Origin: Phycisphaerales bacterium UBA7812
Lineage (GTDB): Bacteria; Planctomycetota; Phycisphaerae; Phycisphaerales; UBA1924
Direction of reading: 5' to 3'
Length of the DNA: 8,742 nucleotides
NCBI GenBank assembly: GCA_002480345.1
Contig: DLBY01000118.1
Location: 2,635 to 11,376 of the forward strand
The first letter of the stretch is position 1; each line of letters starts with the position of its first letter. Position numbers and translations under genes: made by a program. Below the pieces are notes generated by a model, which saw only the letters and a list, made by a program, of their open reading frames with translations, searched no databases and was not told the DNA's origin. Below are positions 1 through 6,535 of the stretch, piece by piece.

Positions 1-1
1 G

Positions 2-151
2 ACGCTCATCGATGCGGTCAACGCGTTGCGAGAAGCGGGTCTGCTCCGGGAACGGGGCACGGCGCGCGCCGACCGGTGGATCCTCACCCGCCGCGGTGCG
101 ATGCTCGCGGACCGGATCGCCTCGGAGTTGATGGCGATCGTGGACCCCTAG
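2..151 (+). CDS. C-terminal end of a protein, possibly HemW/HemN-type radical SAM enzyme (partial)
   Basis: The gene enters from the left edge, so only the last 49 residues are visible; it ends at a TAG at 149-151. The visible part is one small helix-rich domain: an 'ALREAGLL' helix, a short polar stretch, then 'WILTRRGAMLADRIASEL'. A strand followed by 'LTxxGxxLAD' and a final helix is typical of the winged-helix-like tail of HemW/HemN-family proteins (oxygen-independent coproporphyrinogen oxidase and its haem-chaperone relative). None of the radical SAM core, including its CxxxCxxC motif, is inside the window, so the name rests on the tail alone. Another winged-helix protein is possible. 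The reading frame itself is secure because codon use is strongly GC3-biased. It converges with the pseudouridine synthase gene, with only 9 bases between the stops. Confidence 0.5.
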   Translation, partial: TLIDAVNALREAGLLRERGTARADRWILTRRGAMLADRIASELMAIVDP

Positions 152-160
152 AGACCCCGA

Positions 161-940
161 TTAGGCCTCCGCGTCGTCGGTCGAGTCCTGATCAGCCAGA
201 TCGGGGCGTCCGAGTTCGAGCGCGCGCAGCACACGACGCAGGTCCTTGGGGAAGGCCGTGCGCACATCGACACGGCCTGCGCTCACGGGGTGATCGAACG
301 CGATGCGGTGCGCGTGGAGGGCGAGGCGGTGGGACGCGGAGTTGGTTCGGGTCGGCCCGTAGAGCTTGTCGCCCAGGATTCCCGCGCCGATGGAATCCAG
401 GTGGAGACGCACCTGGTGGAGGCGGCCCGTGACGGGTCTCGCCTCGATGAGGGCGCCGAGCGGGGACGCCTCGAGGACGCGGTAGGCGGTGACCGCGGGC
501 TTGCCCTTTGACGAGAGCACGCCTCGCTTCTCGGCGGTGTAGCGGTCCTTGCGCCGTTCCTCCTCCAAGATGGCACGCTTGATGACTCCGCTGGATTCCC
601 TGGGGGCCTTGTGGCACAGGGCCCAGTAGTACTTGGAGATCTCGCGGGCGGCGAACGCGGCACAGAGCCCGTCGTACGCGGTCGCCGAGAGCGCGACGAT
701 GACCAACCCGCTGGTTTCGCGGTCGAGCCTGTGGACGAGGCCGAAGTCGCGTTTCTGCCCGAGTTGCTGGAGCCTCGCCCCGTAGCGGGCGAAGAGGCCG
801 TTGAGGAGCGTGTCGTGCTCGTGTCCCACGCCCGGCTGGGTGACGACGCCGGGCGGTTTGCGCACGACCAGCAGATCGTCGTCCTCGTGGACGATCCCGA
901 AGGTGACGCGTTCGTTGGGTTCGATGGAGAGGGCGGGCAT
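161..940 (-). CDS. RluA-family RNA pseudouridine synthase (no S4 domain)
   Basis: Predicted to convert a specific uridine in rRNA or tRNA to pseudouridine. From the ATG at 940 the product is 259 aa. Signature motifs in order: 'DDLLVVRKPPG' (about residues 21-31), 'HRLDRETSG' (70-78) with catalytic Asp73, and 'RPVTGRLHQVRLHL' towards the C-terminal part of the catalytic domain. There is no N-terminal S4 RNA-binding domain, so it is a compact member; the RNA target cannot be told from sequence. A longer start at 1018 is open and would overlap the pgl-like gene by 29 bases. I prefer 940 because the extra 26 codons include AGA, TCT, CCT, TTT, GGA and ACA, unlike the rest of the gene, and because conserved sequence begins just after residue 10. 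A TACCCT hexamer on the minus strand at 1027-1032 could be a -10 element for either start. The gene probably also receives transcription from the pgl-like gene upstream. Confidence 0.9.
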   Translation of the reverse strand: MPALSIEPNERVTFGIVHEDDDLLVVRKPPGVVTQPGVGHEHDTLLNGLFARYGARLQQLGQKRDFGLVHRLDRETSGLVIVALSATAYDGLCAAFAAREISKYYWALCHKAPRESSGVIKRAILEEERRKDRYTAEKRGVLSSKGKPAVTAYRVLEASPLGALIEARPVTGRLHQVRLHLDSIGAGILGDKLYGPTRTNSASHRLALHAHRIAFDHPVSAGRVDVRTAFPKDLRRVLRALELGRPDLADQDSTDDAEA

Positions 941-989
941 GGGTGTTCCAAAGGAGCGAGACAACGCGGAGCGGTGAGCATGAGGGGCT

Positions 990-1727
990 CTAGACCGGGC
1001 AGGCGGCGCGATCGACATACCAGCGGAGGGTACCCCCCAGCGGCGCCGGCACGCCCGGACTTCCCGGCGCCATCGTGAGCGCCGCTCTCGTGTCCTGACC
1101 CAGGGCGACGAGGGCGATCAGGCGGGACGCGTTGAGCAGCCTGGGCGCCATCCCGATCGTCCGGGGTGTGCCGTTTCCCTCTCCCACCCGGCCCACATAG
1201 AGGCGTTCGGCGGCGTGGTCTGCGGTGCGATCAACGCCCGCGACATCGCCCGAGGGCTGGTAGGACGCGAGCACGAGGTCGAGCCGATCGTGCCCTTTCT
1301 CGCGCCAGGCGAGCGTGCGTTGGAGCCTGCGCTCGTAATCACCCGCGGGATCGGGGGTGTCGAGGTCCGGCAGATGGAGGTTGGAATCGGGGATGCCGGC
1401 GTGCCCCTCGAGCAGGTCGAGGATCGAGGTGAACCGCGAGCCCCAGATGTCGTCGGGCTCGTCGGCGACCGCCCAGACATGCGTCCGCTGCCAGGGCAGT
1501 TGCCGCACCGCTGGGTCGGTCATCAGGCGGCGGCACACCCGCTCCTGGAACGCGCCGTTGCCGATCGCCATGTGGAAATCGCCGAAGGTCTGGACGCAGT
1601 TGAGCGCGTGGAGGTAGATGTCCGAGACGAGGACATCGATCAGGTGATCCGGGGTCTCGCGCACGACCGCCTCGCCCGGGAGGCTGGGCAGATCCGGATC
1701 GGGCTTGAGGTCGTACAGGTCGGGCAT
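990..1727 (-). CDS. Divergent 6-phosphogluconolactonase-like protein (SugarP isomerase/DevB fold)
   Basis: The 245-aa product has the usual length and overall pattern of 6-phosphogluconolactonase (pentose phosphate pathway, 6-phosphogluconolactone to 6-phosphogluconate). Matching parts are 'HVWAVADE' (83-90) where the family has a 'W..F..DER' strand, 'AGDYERRL' (128-135), the strand 'RTIGMAPRLLNASRLIALVALG' region (189-210) with the family's 'LNxAxxV', and 'GGTLRWYVDRAA' (231-242) near the end. The ligand loops are not conserved: the GGSTP phosphate loop reads 'IGNGA' (55-59), and the GxDGHTASLFP active-site loop reads 'SYQPSGDVAGV' (155-165), lacking the catalytic His. The fold assignment is fairly good, but the classical lactonase activity is doubtful. 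The ATG has no Shine-Dalgarno sequence; a GACAAT hexamer lies 5 bases upstream, so the message may be nearly leaderless. It is followed by the pseudouridine synthase gene 49 bases downstream on the same strand. Confidence 0.62.
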   Translation of the reverse strand: MPDLYDLKPDPDLPSLPGEAVVRETPDHLIDVLVSDIYLHALNCVQTFGDFHMAIGNGAFQERVCRRLMTDPAVRQLPWQRTHVWAVADEPDDIWGSRFTSILDLLEGHAGIPDSNLHLPDLDTPDPAGDYERRLQRTLAWREKGHDRLDLVLASYQPSGDVAGVDRTADHAAERLYVGRVGEGNGTPRTIGMAPRLLNASRLIALVALGQDTRAALTMAPGSPGVPAPLGGTLRWYVDRAACPV

Positions 1728-1743
1728 GGTCTATTGTCGCCCG
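1728..1743. promoter_or_regulatory. Overlapping divergent -10 elements between the pgl-like gene and thiE
   Basis: GGTCTATTGTC occupies 1728-1738. Read on the plus strand, TATTGT (1732-1737) is a -10 element towards thiE, with the likely transcription start near 1744. Read on the minus strand, the same bases give GACAAT (1738 down to 1733), ending 5 bases before the ATG of the pgl-like gene at 1727. TATTGT and its complement ACAATA are near-symmetric, so one melted region could serve both directions. No convincing -35 element is visible on either side. The plus-strand string matches the first fabZ promoter (6520-6530) in 10 of 11 bases. Inferred from pattern only. Confidence 0.5.
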
Positions 1744-1797
1744 GTGAGGGGGCAGACGCCACCCCGCGCCGGAGACGGATCGGGAAAGGGAGCGACC

Positions 1798-2847
1798 TTG
1801 CGCAGCGCCGCACGGATCATCGACGCGAACGCGAACCGAGCCCGTGAAGGCCTGCGGGTGCTGGAGGACATCGCCCGGTTCGCGCTCGACGATGCCGACC
1901 TGTGCGCACGGGCGAAGTCCGCACGGCACGCGCTCCGTGGGCACCTCGCGGTCCTGCCGCTGCCCTCGGGCCTTGCCGTGAGCGCACGCGACACGCCCGG
2001 GGATGTGGGGACGCGAGTCTCGACCAAGGCCGAGGGCGAGCGCGCCGACCTCGCGGGCGTCGCGGCGGCGGCGGCCGCGCGCACCGGGGAGGCCCTCCGC
2101 GCGATCGAGGAGACCGCGAAGACGATGGGCGGCCCGGGCGCCGGGTTCGAGGCGCTCCGGTACGAGGTGTACGAACTCGACCGGCTCGTGCGATCGTCGC
2201 TGGTGCCCCTCGCCCCGCAGTGGCGGCTCTGCGTCCTGCTCACGGCGTCGCTCTGCGCCCCGACGCCTTGGGAAGCGGTCGCGGAAGCGGCGATCGCGGG
2301 CGGCGCGGACTGCCTGCAGTTCCGGGAGAAGGAACTGACCGACCGCGAGTTGCTCCTGCGTGCCCGGCGCCTGGTCGCCCTGCGCGACGGGCTGGATCCC
2401 TCGGTCTCGGTCGTGATCAACGACCGCCCGGACATCGCGCTGCTCGCGGGCGCGGACGCGGTCCATGTCGGGCAGGGCGATCTCACGCCCGCGGATGTGC
2501 GCGCGGTGGCGGGCGCCGGGATGCCGGTGGGCGTCTCCACATCGACAATCAGCGAAGCGGTCGGGGCGCTCACGACGGGCGCGAGTTCGGTCGGGCTCGG
2601 ACCGATGTATCCCACGACGACCAAAGGAAAAGACAGCATCGCGGGCGAGCGATACCTCCGTGCGTTCCTCGCTGACGAGCGGGTGCATCACCTCCCCCAC
2701 CTCTGCATCGGGGGGATCACGCCCGAGAACGCGTCCGCGCTGGTCGAAGCCGGCGCGAGGGGACTCGCGGTGAGCGGCGCGGTGTGCGCCGCGGACGATC
2801 CGGAGGCCGTCTGCCGCTCGCTGCGCGACCTGATCGGACGCGGCTGA
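1798..2847 (+). CDS. thiE: Bifunctional ThiD2-type HMP-P kinase / thiamine-phosphate synthase fusion
   Basis: The C-terminal domain (about 142-349) joins HMP-pyrophosphate to the thiazole phosphate to make thiamine monophosphate in the cytoplasm. ThiE motifs are all present: 'QFREK' (174-178), 'INDRPD' (207-212), 'HVGQGD' (223-228), 'VGVSTST' (244-250), 'GPMYPTTTK' (268-276) and 'IGGIT' (304-308). The first 135 residues match the ThiD2 domain found fused to ThiE in planctomycetes and some other bacteria: 'IDANANRAREGLRVLED' (8-24), 'RDTPGDVGT' (64-72) and a later helix with 'EALRAIEETAK'. Members of that family have been shown to have HMP-P kinase activity, so the protein probably does two consecutive steps. 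I chose the TTG at 1798 because AAGGGAG lies 5 bases upstream and conserved sequence starts at residue 6. A GTG at 1744, 6 bases after a TATTGT hexamer, is in frame, but the codons between are not typical of the gene. An independent thiD or thiamine riboswitch is not visible here. Confidence 0.93.
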   Translation: MRSAARIIDANANRAREGLRVLEDIARFALDDADLCARAKSARHALRGHLAVLPLPSGLAVSARDTPGDVGTRVSTKAEGERADLAGVAAAAAARTGEALRAIEETAKTMGGPGAGFEALRYEVYELDRLVRSSLVPLAPQWRLCVLLTASLCAPTPWEAVAEAAIAGGADCLQFREKELTDRELLLRARRLVALRDGLDPSVSVVINDRPDIALLAGADAVHVGQGDLTPADVRAVAGAGMPVGVSTSTISEAVGALTTGASSVGLGPMYPTTTKGKDSIAGERYLRAFLADERVHHLPHLCIGGITPENASALVEAGARGLAVSGAVCAADDPEAVCRSLRDLIGRG

Positions 2848-2861
2848 CCCCGCTCCGGAGA

Positions 2862-2879
2862 GGTCTCTACACTCGGCCT
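2862..2879 (+). promoter_or_regulatory. Leaderless-type -10 element of the M16 protease gene
   Basis: TACACT (2868-2873) fits TANNNT and is followed by exactly 6 bases before the ATG at 2880. A GGTCTC precedes it at 2862-2867. The 32-base gap after thiE contains 'CTCCGGAGAGG' but at a distance (about 14 bases or more) too great for a normal Shine-Dalgarno. The simplest reading is transcription starting at or next to the A of the ATG. Confidence 0.55.
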
Positions 2880-4100
2880 ATGGCGATCGAATTCAAGCAG
2901 CGTGTCCTGTCCAACGGCCTGACGATCATCGGGGAGATCGATCCGTTCGCGCACTCCGCGGCGGCGGGCTTCTTCGTGCGCACGGGCGCCCGAGACGAGC
3001 CGACAGAGATCATGGGCGTGAGCCACTTCCTCGAGCACATGATGTTCAAGGGCACCGAGACGCTCTCGGCGGACGGGCTGAACCAGGCGTTCGACGACAT
3101 GGGCGCGCGCAACAATGCGTACACCTCCAACGAGGTGACCTGCTTCTACGCGCAGGTGCTCCCGGAAATGATCGACGACGCGATCGGCCTGCTCGGCACG
3201 ATGATGCGTCCCGCCCTCCGGAACGAGGACTTCGACACCGAGAAGCAGGTCATCCTCGAAGAGATCGCGATGTACCAGGACAACCCGTTCTGGGTGCTCT
3301 ACGAGGAGGCGCTCGACCGTTATTTCCGGCCGCACGGGCTTTCGCACCGGGTGCTGGGGACGAAGGACTCGGTCTCCGCGATGTCGCGGGATCAGATGGC
3401 TCGTTATTTCTCCGATCGCTACGCGTCGGACAACACCGTGCTCAGCGTCGCTGGCGCGGTGGACTTCGATCGCGTGTGCGAGACCGCGGAGCGGGTCTGC
3501 GGCGCGTGGACGCCCAGTGGCGCCACGCGGGACGGCGCTGCCCCACCGATTAACCGCGAGCGGTTCGAACTCACGGACCCGGGGGTGTCGCGCGGGTATC
3601 TGCTGGGCCTCGCGCCCGCGCCGGGTGTCGAGGACGACCGGCGGTACGAGGCGATGGTGCTCGGGCAGCTTTTGGGCGGCGACAGCAACAGCCGGCTGCA
3701 TTGGGCCCTCGTCGAGGAGGGGGTCGCGGAGGAGGCGCAGGCCGCGTACGACCCGAACGAGGGCATCGGGACCTTCATGGTCTATGCGAGCGGCGAGCCC
3801 GATCGGCTGGAGACCTTCGTCGAGACCATCGAGCGGGAGATCCGGGACCTGCCCGCGTCGATCACGGGCGATGATGTGCTGCGTATCCGGAGCAAGGTCG
3901 CGACGGCCGCGACGCTCTCGGGCGAGAAGCCCGGGGACCGGATGCAGCGGATCGGCAGACTCTGGAGTTCGATCGGCGCCTACCGCTCGCTCGAAGAGGA
4001 GATCGCGCGGATCGACGCGGTCTCGGTCGATGATCTGCGCGCGCTGTGCGACGCGTTCGATCCGACGCCGGCGCTGCTTGGGACGATGCGTCCCGCGTGA
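2880..4100 (+). CDS. M16 family zinc metallopeptidase (insulinase/MPP-beta-like, YmxG type)
   Basis: The 406-aa product is a single-unit M16B peptidase, a family of zinc proteases that enclose and cut short peptides or presequences. The inverted zinc motif HxxEH is 'HFLEH' at 49-53, with His49 and His53 as ligands and Glu52 as catalytic base. The third ligand is most likely Glu128 in 'QVILEEIAMYQDNP', about 75 residues later, the normal spacing. The N-terminus 'RVLSNGLTI' and 'ARDEPTEIMGVSHFLEHM' are typical of the family. The second half (about 215-406) is the related non-catalytic domain, with 'LLGGDSNSRLHWALVEE' (from about 261) as its best-conserved stretch. No signal peptide or membrane segment is seen, so it should be cytoplasmic. 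The frame is open upstream to 2784 inside thiE, but the start at 2880 agrees with homology and with the -10 element 6 bases before it. It converges with the HDOD gene. Confidence 0.93.
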   Translation: MAIEFKQRVLSNGLTIIGEIDPFAHSAAAGFFVRTGARDEPTEIMGVSHFLEHMMFKGTETLSADGLNQAFDDMGARNNAYTSNEVTCFYAQVLPEMIDDAIGLLGTMMRPALRNEDFDTEKQVILEEIAMYQDNPFWVLYEEALDRYFRPHGLSHRVLGTKDSVSAMSRDQMARYFSDRYASDNTVLSVAGAVDFDRVCETAERVCGAWTPSGATRDGAAPPINRERFELTDPGVSRGYLLGLAPAPGVEDDRRYEAMVLGQLLGGDSNSRLHWALVEEGVAEEAQAAYDPNEGIGTFMVYASGEPDRLETFVETIEREIRDLPASITGDDVLRIRSKVATAATLSGEKPGDRMQRIGRLWSSIGAYRSLEEEIARIDAVSVDDLRALCDAFDPTPALLGTMRPA

Positions 4101-4109
4101 CGGGACGCA
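4087..4109. terminator. Hairpin over the M16 protease stop codon, possible bidirectional terminator
   Basis: TGCGTCCCG (4087-4095) and CGGGACGCA (4101-4109) form a perfect 9-base-pair stem with a 5-base loop that contains the TGA stop at 4098-4100. It sits in the only 19-base gap between two convergent genes, where a shared terminator is expected. No T-run follows on either strand, so termination would need Rho or another non-canonical mechanism. Confidence 0.4.
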
Positions 4110-4119
4110 CCGCCGCGGT

Positions 4120-5622
4120 TCAGGCGGCTCTCTGGATCGTGAAGGTTCGCAGGCAATTGCCGCCCGCTTCGCGCGCAGAGACCGCGGCCTTCGTCGCCGC
4201 GGCGGTGAGGCTCTTGGACCCCTTGATCTGCGCGAAGGTCTGCTCGTCGGCGGTCGCGAGCCCGATGCTGGTCGACACGCGGTCGGCGGGGACACCGACG
4301 CGTTGGAGCACGGAGGGCAGGGCCGCGTCGAACTGGGCGCGGAACTGGTTCACCGCGGCGATGACCTGGTTCTCGCGGGTTCCCGGGAGGATGACGCCGA
4401 TGATGCCGGCACCGACGCGGCAGACGACGCCTCCCATGGGCTCGAACTGTTGCTGGAGGAATGCGACGGCGCGGATGAAGACCGCATCGCTCGCGAGGAT
4501 GCCTCCCGCCTCGCTGACGGTATTGAGCCCGTCGATCACGACCTGCACGAGGCTGATCGGTTGCTTGTCAGTGGCACAGCGATTGAAGAGCCGGTCCACC
4601 GCTCGCGCGAAGCCCTGGGCGTTGGGCAAGCCGGTGAGCGGATCGGTGCCCTCCTCGTTCTGGAGCAAGCCGTGGAGCTTGTCGGCGTGCGGCGCCCGCG
4701 TCTCGGTTTCCGCGATCTTGACGAGTTGCTCGCTCGCCTGCTCGAGCAGCCCCTCGGCGTCGACGCCTGGCCCGGTGTCGAGATTGAACAGGTCGCTGAG
4801 TTCCGCGGTCCCCTGCGAGAACCGGCGGAACGCCTCGTCGGCCTGGTCCTCCGAGAGGTTGAGCCACGACTTGCAGCGCTGGTAGTAGCGCTTCAGGAGC
4901 GGCGCCGGATTGTCCGAGGTCGCGATGTCGTGGGCAAGATTTCCGATCGCGACGACCTTCGCGATCACCGCGTGCTCGTCGGGGGCCGCGGTCGGACGCT
5001 CGTGGTACTTGATGGGGATGGTGAGTTCATCGGGGAGACGCCAGCGGGTGGCGAGGGTCGCGCCGATATCGGCGTGCTGCGCCTCGTAGGCCGCGATCTC
5101 CGCCTTCGCGAGCGCCGCGTGGTCGCCCCCGGTCGAGTCGACGACGCGGATGTAGTGCTCGCCCAGCGTCTGGAGCATCGCCATCATGCCGATGTCCTGG
5201 AGCAGCCCGGAGATGAAGCACTCGTCCGCCTCGGGGAGGCGCGCGGCGTCGGCGACGGACTTCGCCGCGGCCGCGGTGAACAGGCCCCGCCTCCAATACG
5301 AGACATAGTCGAAGGTGGGCTGTCGGTTCTGATCGAGGCTGCTGACGAGGCTGAAACCGAGGGCGAGGCTCTTGACGGGGCTGAGCCCGAGCATCACGAG
5401 CGCCTTCTTGATCGTGGTGCACCGCTCGCGGAGGCCGTAGAAGCTCGAGTTGACGGTCCGCAGGATCCGCGCGCTCATCGCCTGATCGGTCTGGATCAGG
5501 TCCGCGAGGTCATCCATGCTGACATTGGGGTCGCTGGTGAGCTCGATGACCTGCACGGCGATCGCGGGGAGCGAGGGCAGCGTGGGGCACGCGAGGATCT
5601 CTTCGAGCAGCTTGGTATCCAT
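4120..5622 (-). CDS. HDOD domain protein with a degenerate GGDEF domain
   Basis: The product is a soluble 500-aa signalling protein. Residues about 12-210 form an HDOD domain, a non-catalytic relative of HD phosphohydrolases: 'LPSLPAIAVQVIEL' (15-28), 'ARILRTVNSSFYG' (51-63), 'GLLQDIG' (139-145, Gln where HD enzymes have the metal-binding His) and 'KYHE' (205-208). A helical linker (about 240-315) leads to a GGDEF-type domain (about 325-495) marked by 'DPLTGLPN' (327-334), 'TSIGLA' (451-456) and an 'AAVSAREAGGN' tail. The signature GGDEF is replaced by 'GAGII' (404-408), so diguanylate cyclase activity is not expected; it may bind a nucleotide or act as a scaffold. The start at 5622 is where HDOD homology begins; the frame is open to 5799 but that part runs into recO and looks non-coding. 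A weak AAGAGA lies about 9 bases upstream. It follows recO on the same strand with a 107-base gap. Confidence 0.88.
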   Translation of the reverse strand: MDTKLLEEILACPTLPSLPAIAVQVIELTSDPNVSMDDLADLIQTDQAMSARILRTVNSSFYGLRERCTTIKKALVMLGLSPVKSLALGFSLVSSLDQNRQPTFDYVSYWRRGLFTAAAAKSVADAARLPEADECFISGLLQDIGMMAMLQTLGEHYIRVVDSTGGDHAALAKAEIAAYEAQHADIGATLATRWRLPDELTIPIKYHERPTAAPDEHAVIAKVVAIGNLAHDIATSDNPAPLLKRYYQRCKSWLNLSEDQADEAFRRFSQGTAELSDLFNLDTGPGVDAEGLLEQASEQLVKIAETETRAPHADKLHGLLQNEEGTDPLTGLPNAQGFARAVDRLFNRCATDKQPISLVQVVIDGLNTVSEAGGILASDAVFIRAVAFLQQQFEPMGGVVCRVGAGIIGVILPGTRENQVIAAVNQFRAQFDAALPSVLQRVGVPADRVSTSIGLATADEQTFAQIKGSKSLTAAATKAAVSAREAGGNCLRTFTIQRAA

Positions 5623-5729
5623 CGGCACGATCTCTTGAGTTGTGTCGGCGCGGCGAGACCCGGGCGGTCCGCTGGAAGTGGATCGTCCGGACAGAGACGC
5701 GGCTTGACGCGGAATGCCGGTCCGCCCCC
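5623..5729. other. Gap between recO and the HDOD gene, no clear signal found
   Basis: This 107-base GC-rich gap contains no TA step on the minus strand, so no TANNNT-type -10 element for the HDOD gene. I found no strong hairpin followed by T residues. The HDOD gene may depend on transcription from recO, or on a promoter not recognised here. Confidence 0.4.
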
Positions 5730-6491
5730 TCAAATCCGTGTCACGCGGAGGAATGCGCCCAGCGACGCCGGGCGACGGGACGCCCGATAACAGGCCCAAG
5801 CCGCGAGGAATCGGAGTGTCCGGAGGCTGGGCTCTCTTCCGGAATCGAGGCCGTCGGGTCCATCATCGGCCAGCATTGCGAGCGCGGCGAGGGTGTCGCC
5901 TCGCAGATGCCAGACCCCCGACGAGGGTCCTGGCTCGAAAGGGTCATCGGCCGGCAGTTGTCGGCTCGGGTCGGGGCGAAACACGCCGTCTCTTGGGTCG
6001 AACGCCCAGACGGCATCGAGCGGTTCCGGGGCCGGCGCCTCGAACGCGTCTCCCGTTTCCAGCAGCAGCCGGTGGAGAAAGCGGGCGGCGGGGCTGAACG
6101 CGCCGGGATCGGCAGAGAGTCCGGCGAGCATCTCCCTGAAGGCGGCGAACACCCTTGGATGCGGATCAAGCGGCGCCAGCAGGCTCGCGGCGAGCTCGCC
6201 CGTGAACATCGCGACCGTGGCGCTGCGGTACTCCGTTCGGAGTGCACTGAACGGATCGATGAGGTCCCACTCGGTCAACAAGAGCAGGTCTCGGTCGGGC
6301 TTGTTGATGAACCCGAGTTCGCCGAGTTGGAGCAGCTCGAATCCGCCCGAAAAGGGGGCCTTCTCGCGCAGCGATCCCTTCGCGAGGCCGTGGACGAGGC
6401 CGTGCGCGCGGGTGAGCAGGGTCACCGTCTGGCTGGTTTCCGACCACTCTCGGTGGCGGAGGCAGATCGCGTCGTCATGGTCCGCGGGCAC
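5730..6491 (-). CDS. recO: DNA repair protein RecO
   Basis: RecO works in the RecFOR pathway, helping to load RecA on SSB-covered single-stranded DNA at gaps. The 253-aa length is normal. The N-terminal OB-fold region (about 1-80) shows the family pattern: 'DDAICLRHREWSETSQTVTL' (6-25) with the conserved 'xxExxxxxxxVTLLT', then 'GLVHGLAKGSLR' (31-42) and 'LQLGEL' (54-59). The central and C-terminal helical part is more divergent, as usual. There is no C-terminal four-cysteine zinc site; only one Cys occurs in that region, a state also known in some other RecO groups. The start is a GTG at 6491: there is no Shine-Dalgarno, but TACCCT ends exactly 6 bases upstream, which favours a leaderless message and fixes this start. 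It is divergent from the first fabZ with 44 bases between the starts, and upstream of the HDOD gene. Confidence 0.85.
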   Translation of the reverse strand: MPADHDDAICLRHREWSETSQTVTLLTRAHGLVHGLAKGSLREKAPFSGGFELLQLGELGFINKPDRDLLLLTEWDLIDPFSALRTEYRSATVAMFTGELAASLLAPLDPHPRVFAAFREMLAGLSADPGAFSPAARFLHRLLLETGDAFEAPAPEPLDAVWAFDPRDGVFRPDPSRQLPADDPFEPGPSSGVWHLRGDTLAALAMLADDGPDGLDSGREPSLRTLRFLAAWACYRASRRPASLGAFLRVTRI

Positions 6492-6497
6492 GCGTGG

Positions 6498-6529
6498 AGG
6501 GTATCTGACCGGCGGGCCCGGTCTATCGT
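6498..6529. promoter_or_regulatory. Back-to-back leaderless-type promoters of recO and the first fabZ
   Basis: On the minus strand TACCCT (6503 down to 6498) is followed by 6 bases and then the recO GTG at 6491. On the plus strand TATCGT (6524-6529), inside GGTCTATCGTC (6520-6530), is followed by 6 bases and then the fabZ ATG at 6536. The two -10 elements are 20 bases apart, so each lies where the other's -35 contact would be. Neither start has a Shine-Dalgarno sequence. Confidence 0.55.
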
Positions 6530-6535
6530 CTCGGC

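Noticed and set aside
12..15. Insertion sequences, CRISPR arrays, tRNA or rRNA genes anywhere in the window
   Set aside because: No terminal inverted repeats with a transposase, no spaced direct repeats and no tRNA-like cloverleaf were seen on either strand; the coordinates given are only a placeholder for the whole window.
1744..1797. Thiamine (TPP) riboswitch in the thiE leader
   Set aside because: The leader is only about 54 bases and I find no CTGAGA-like core element, so a TPP riboswitch does not fit.
1339..2700. 453-codon open frame on the minus strand
   Set aside because: It is antisense to thiE and out of frame with the pgl-like gene, with no domain match and composition typical of a shadow.
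2688..4295. 535-codon open frame on the minus strand
   Set aside because: It is antisense to the well-supported M16 protease and has Arg- and His-rich composition typical of a shadow frame.
3517..5790. 757-codon open frame on the plus strand
   Set aside because: It runs out of frame through the M16 gene and then antisense to the HDOD gene. The translation is Arg-rich, low in complexity and has no recognisable domain; long shadow frames are expected at this GC content.
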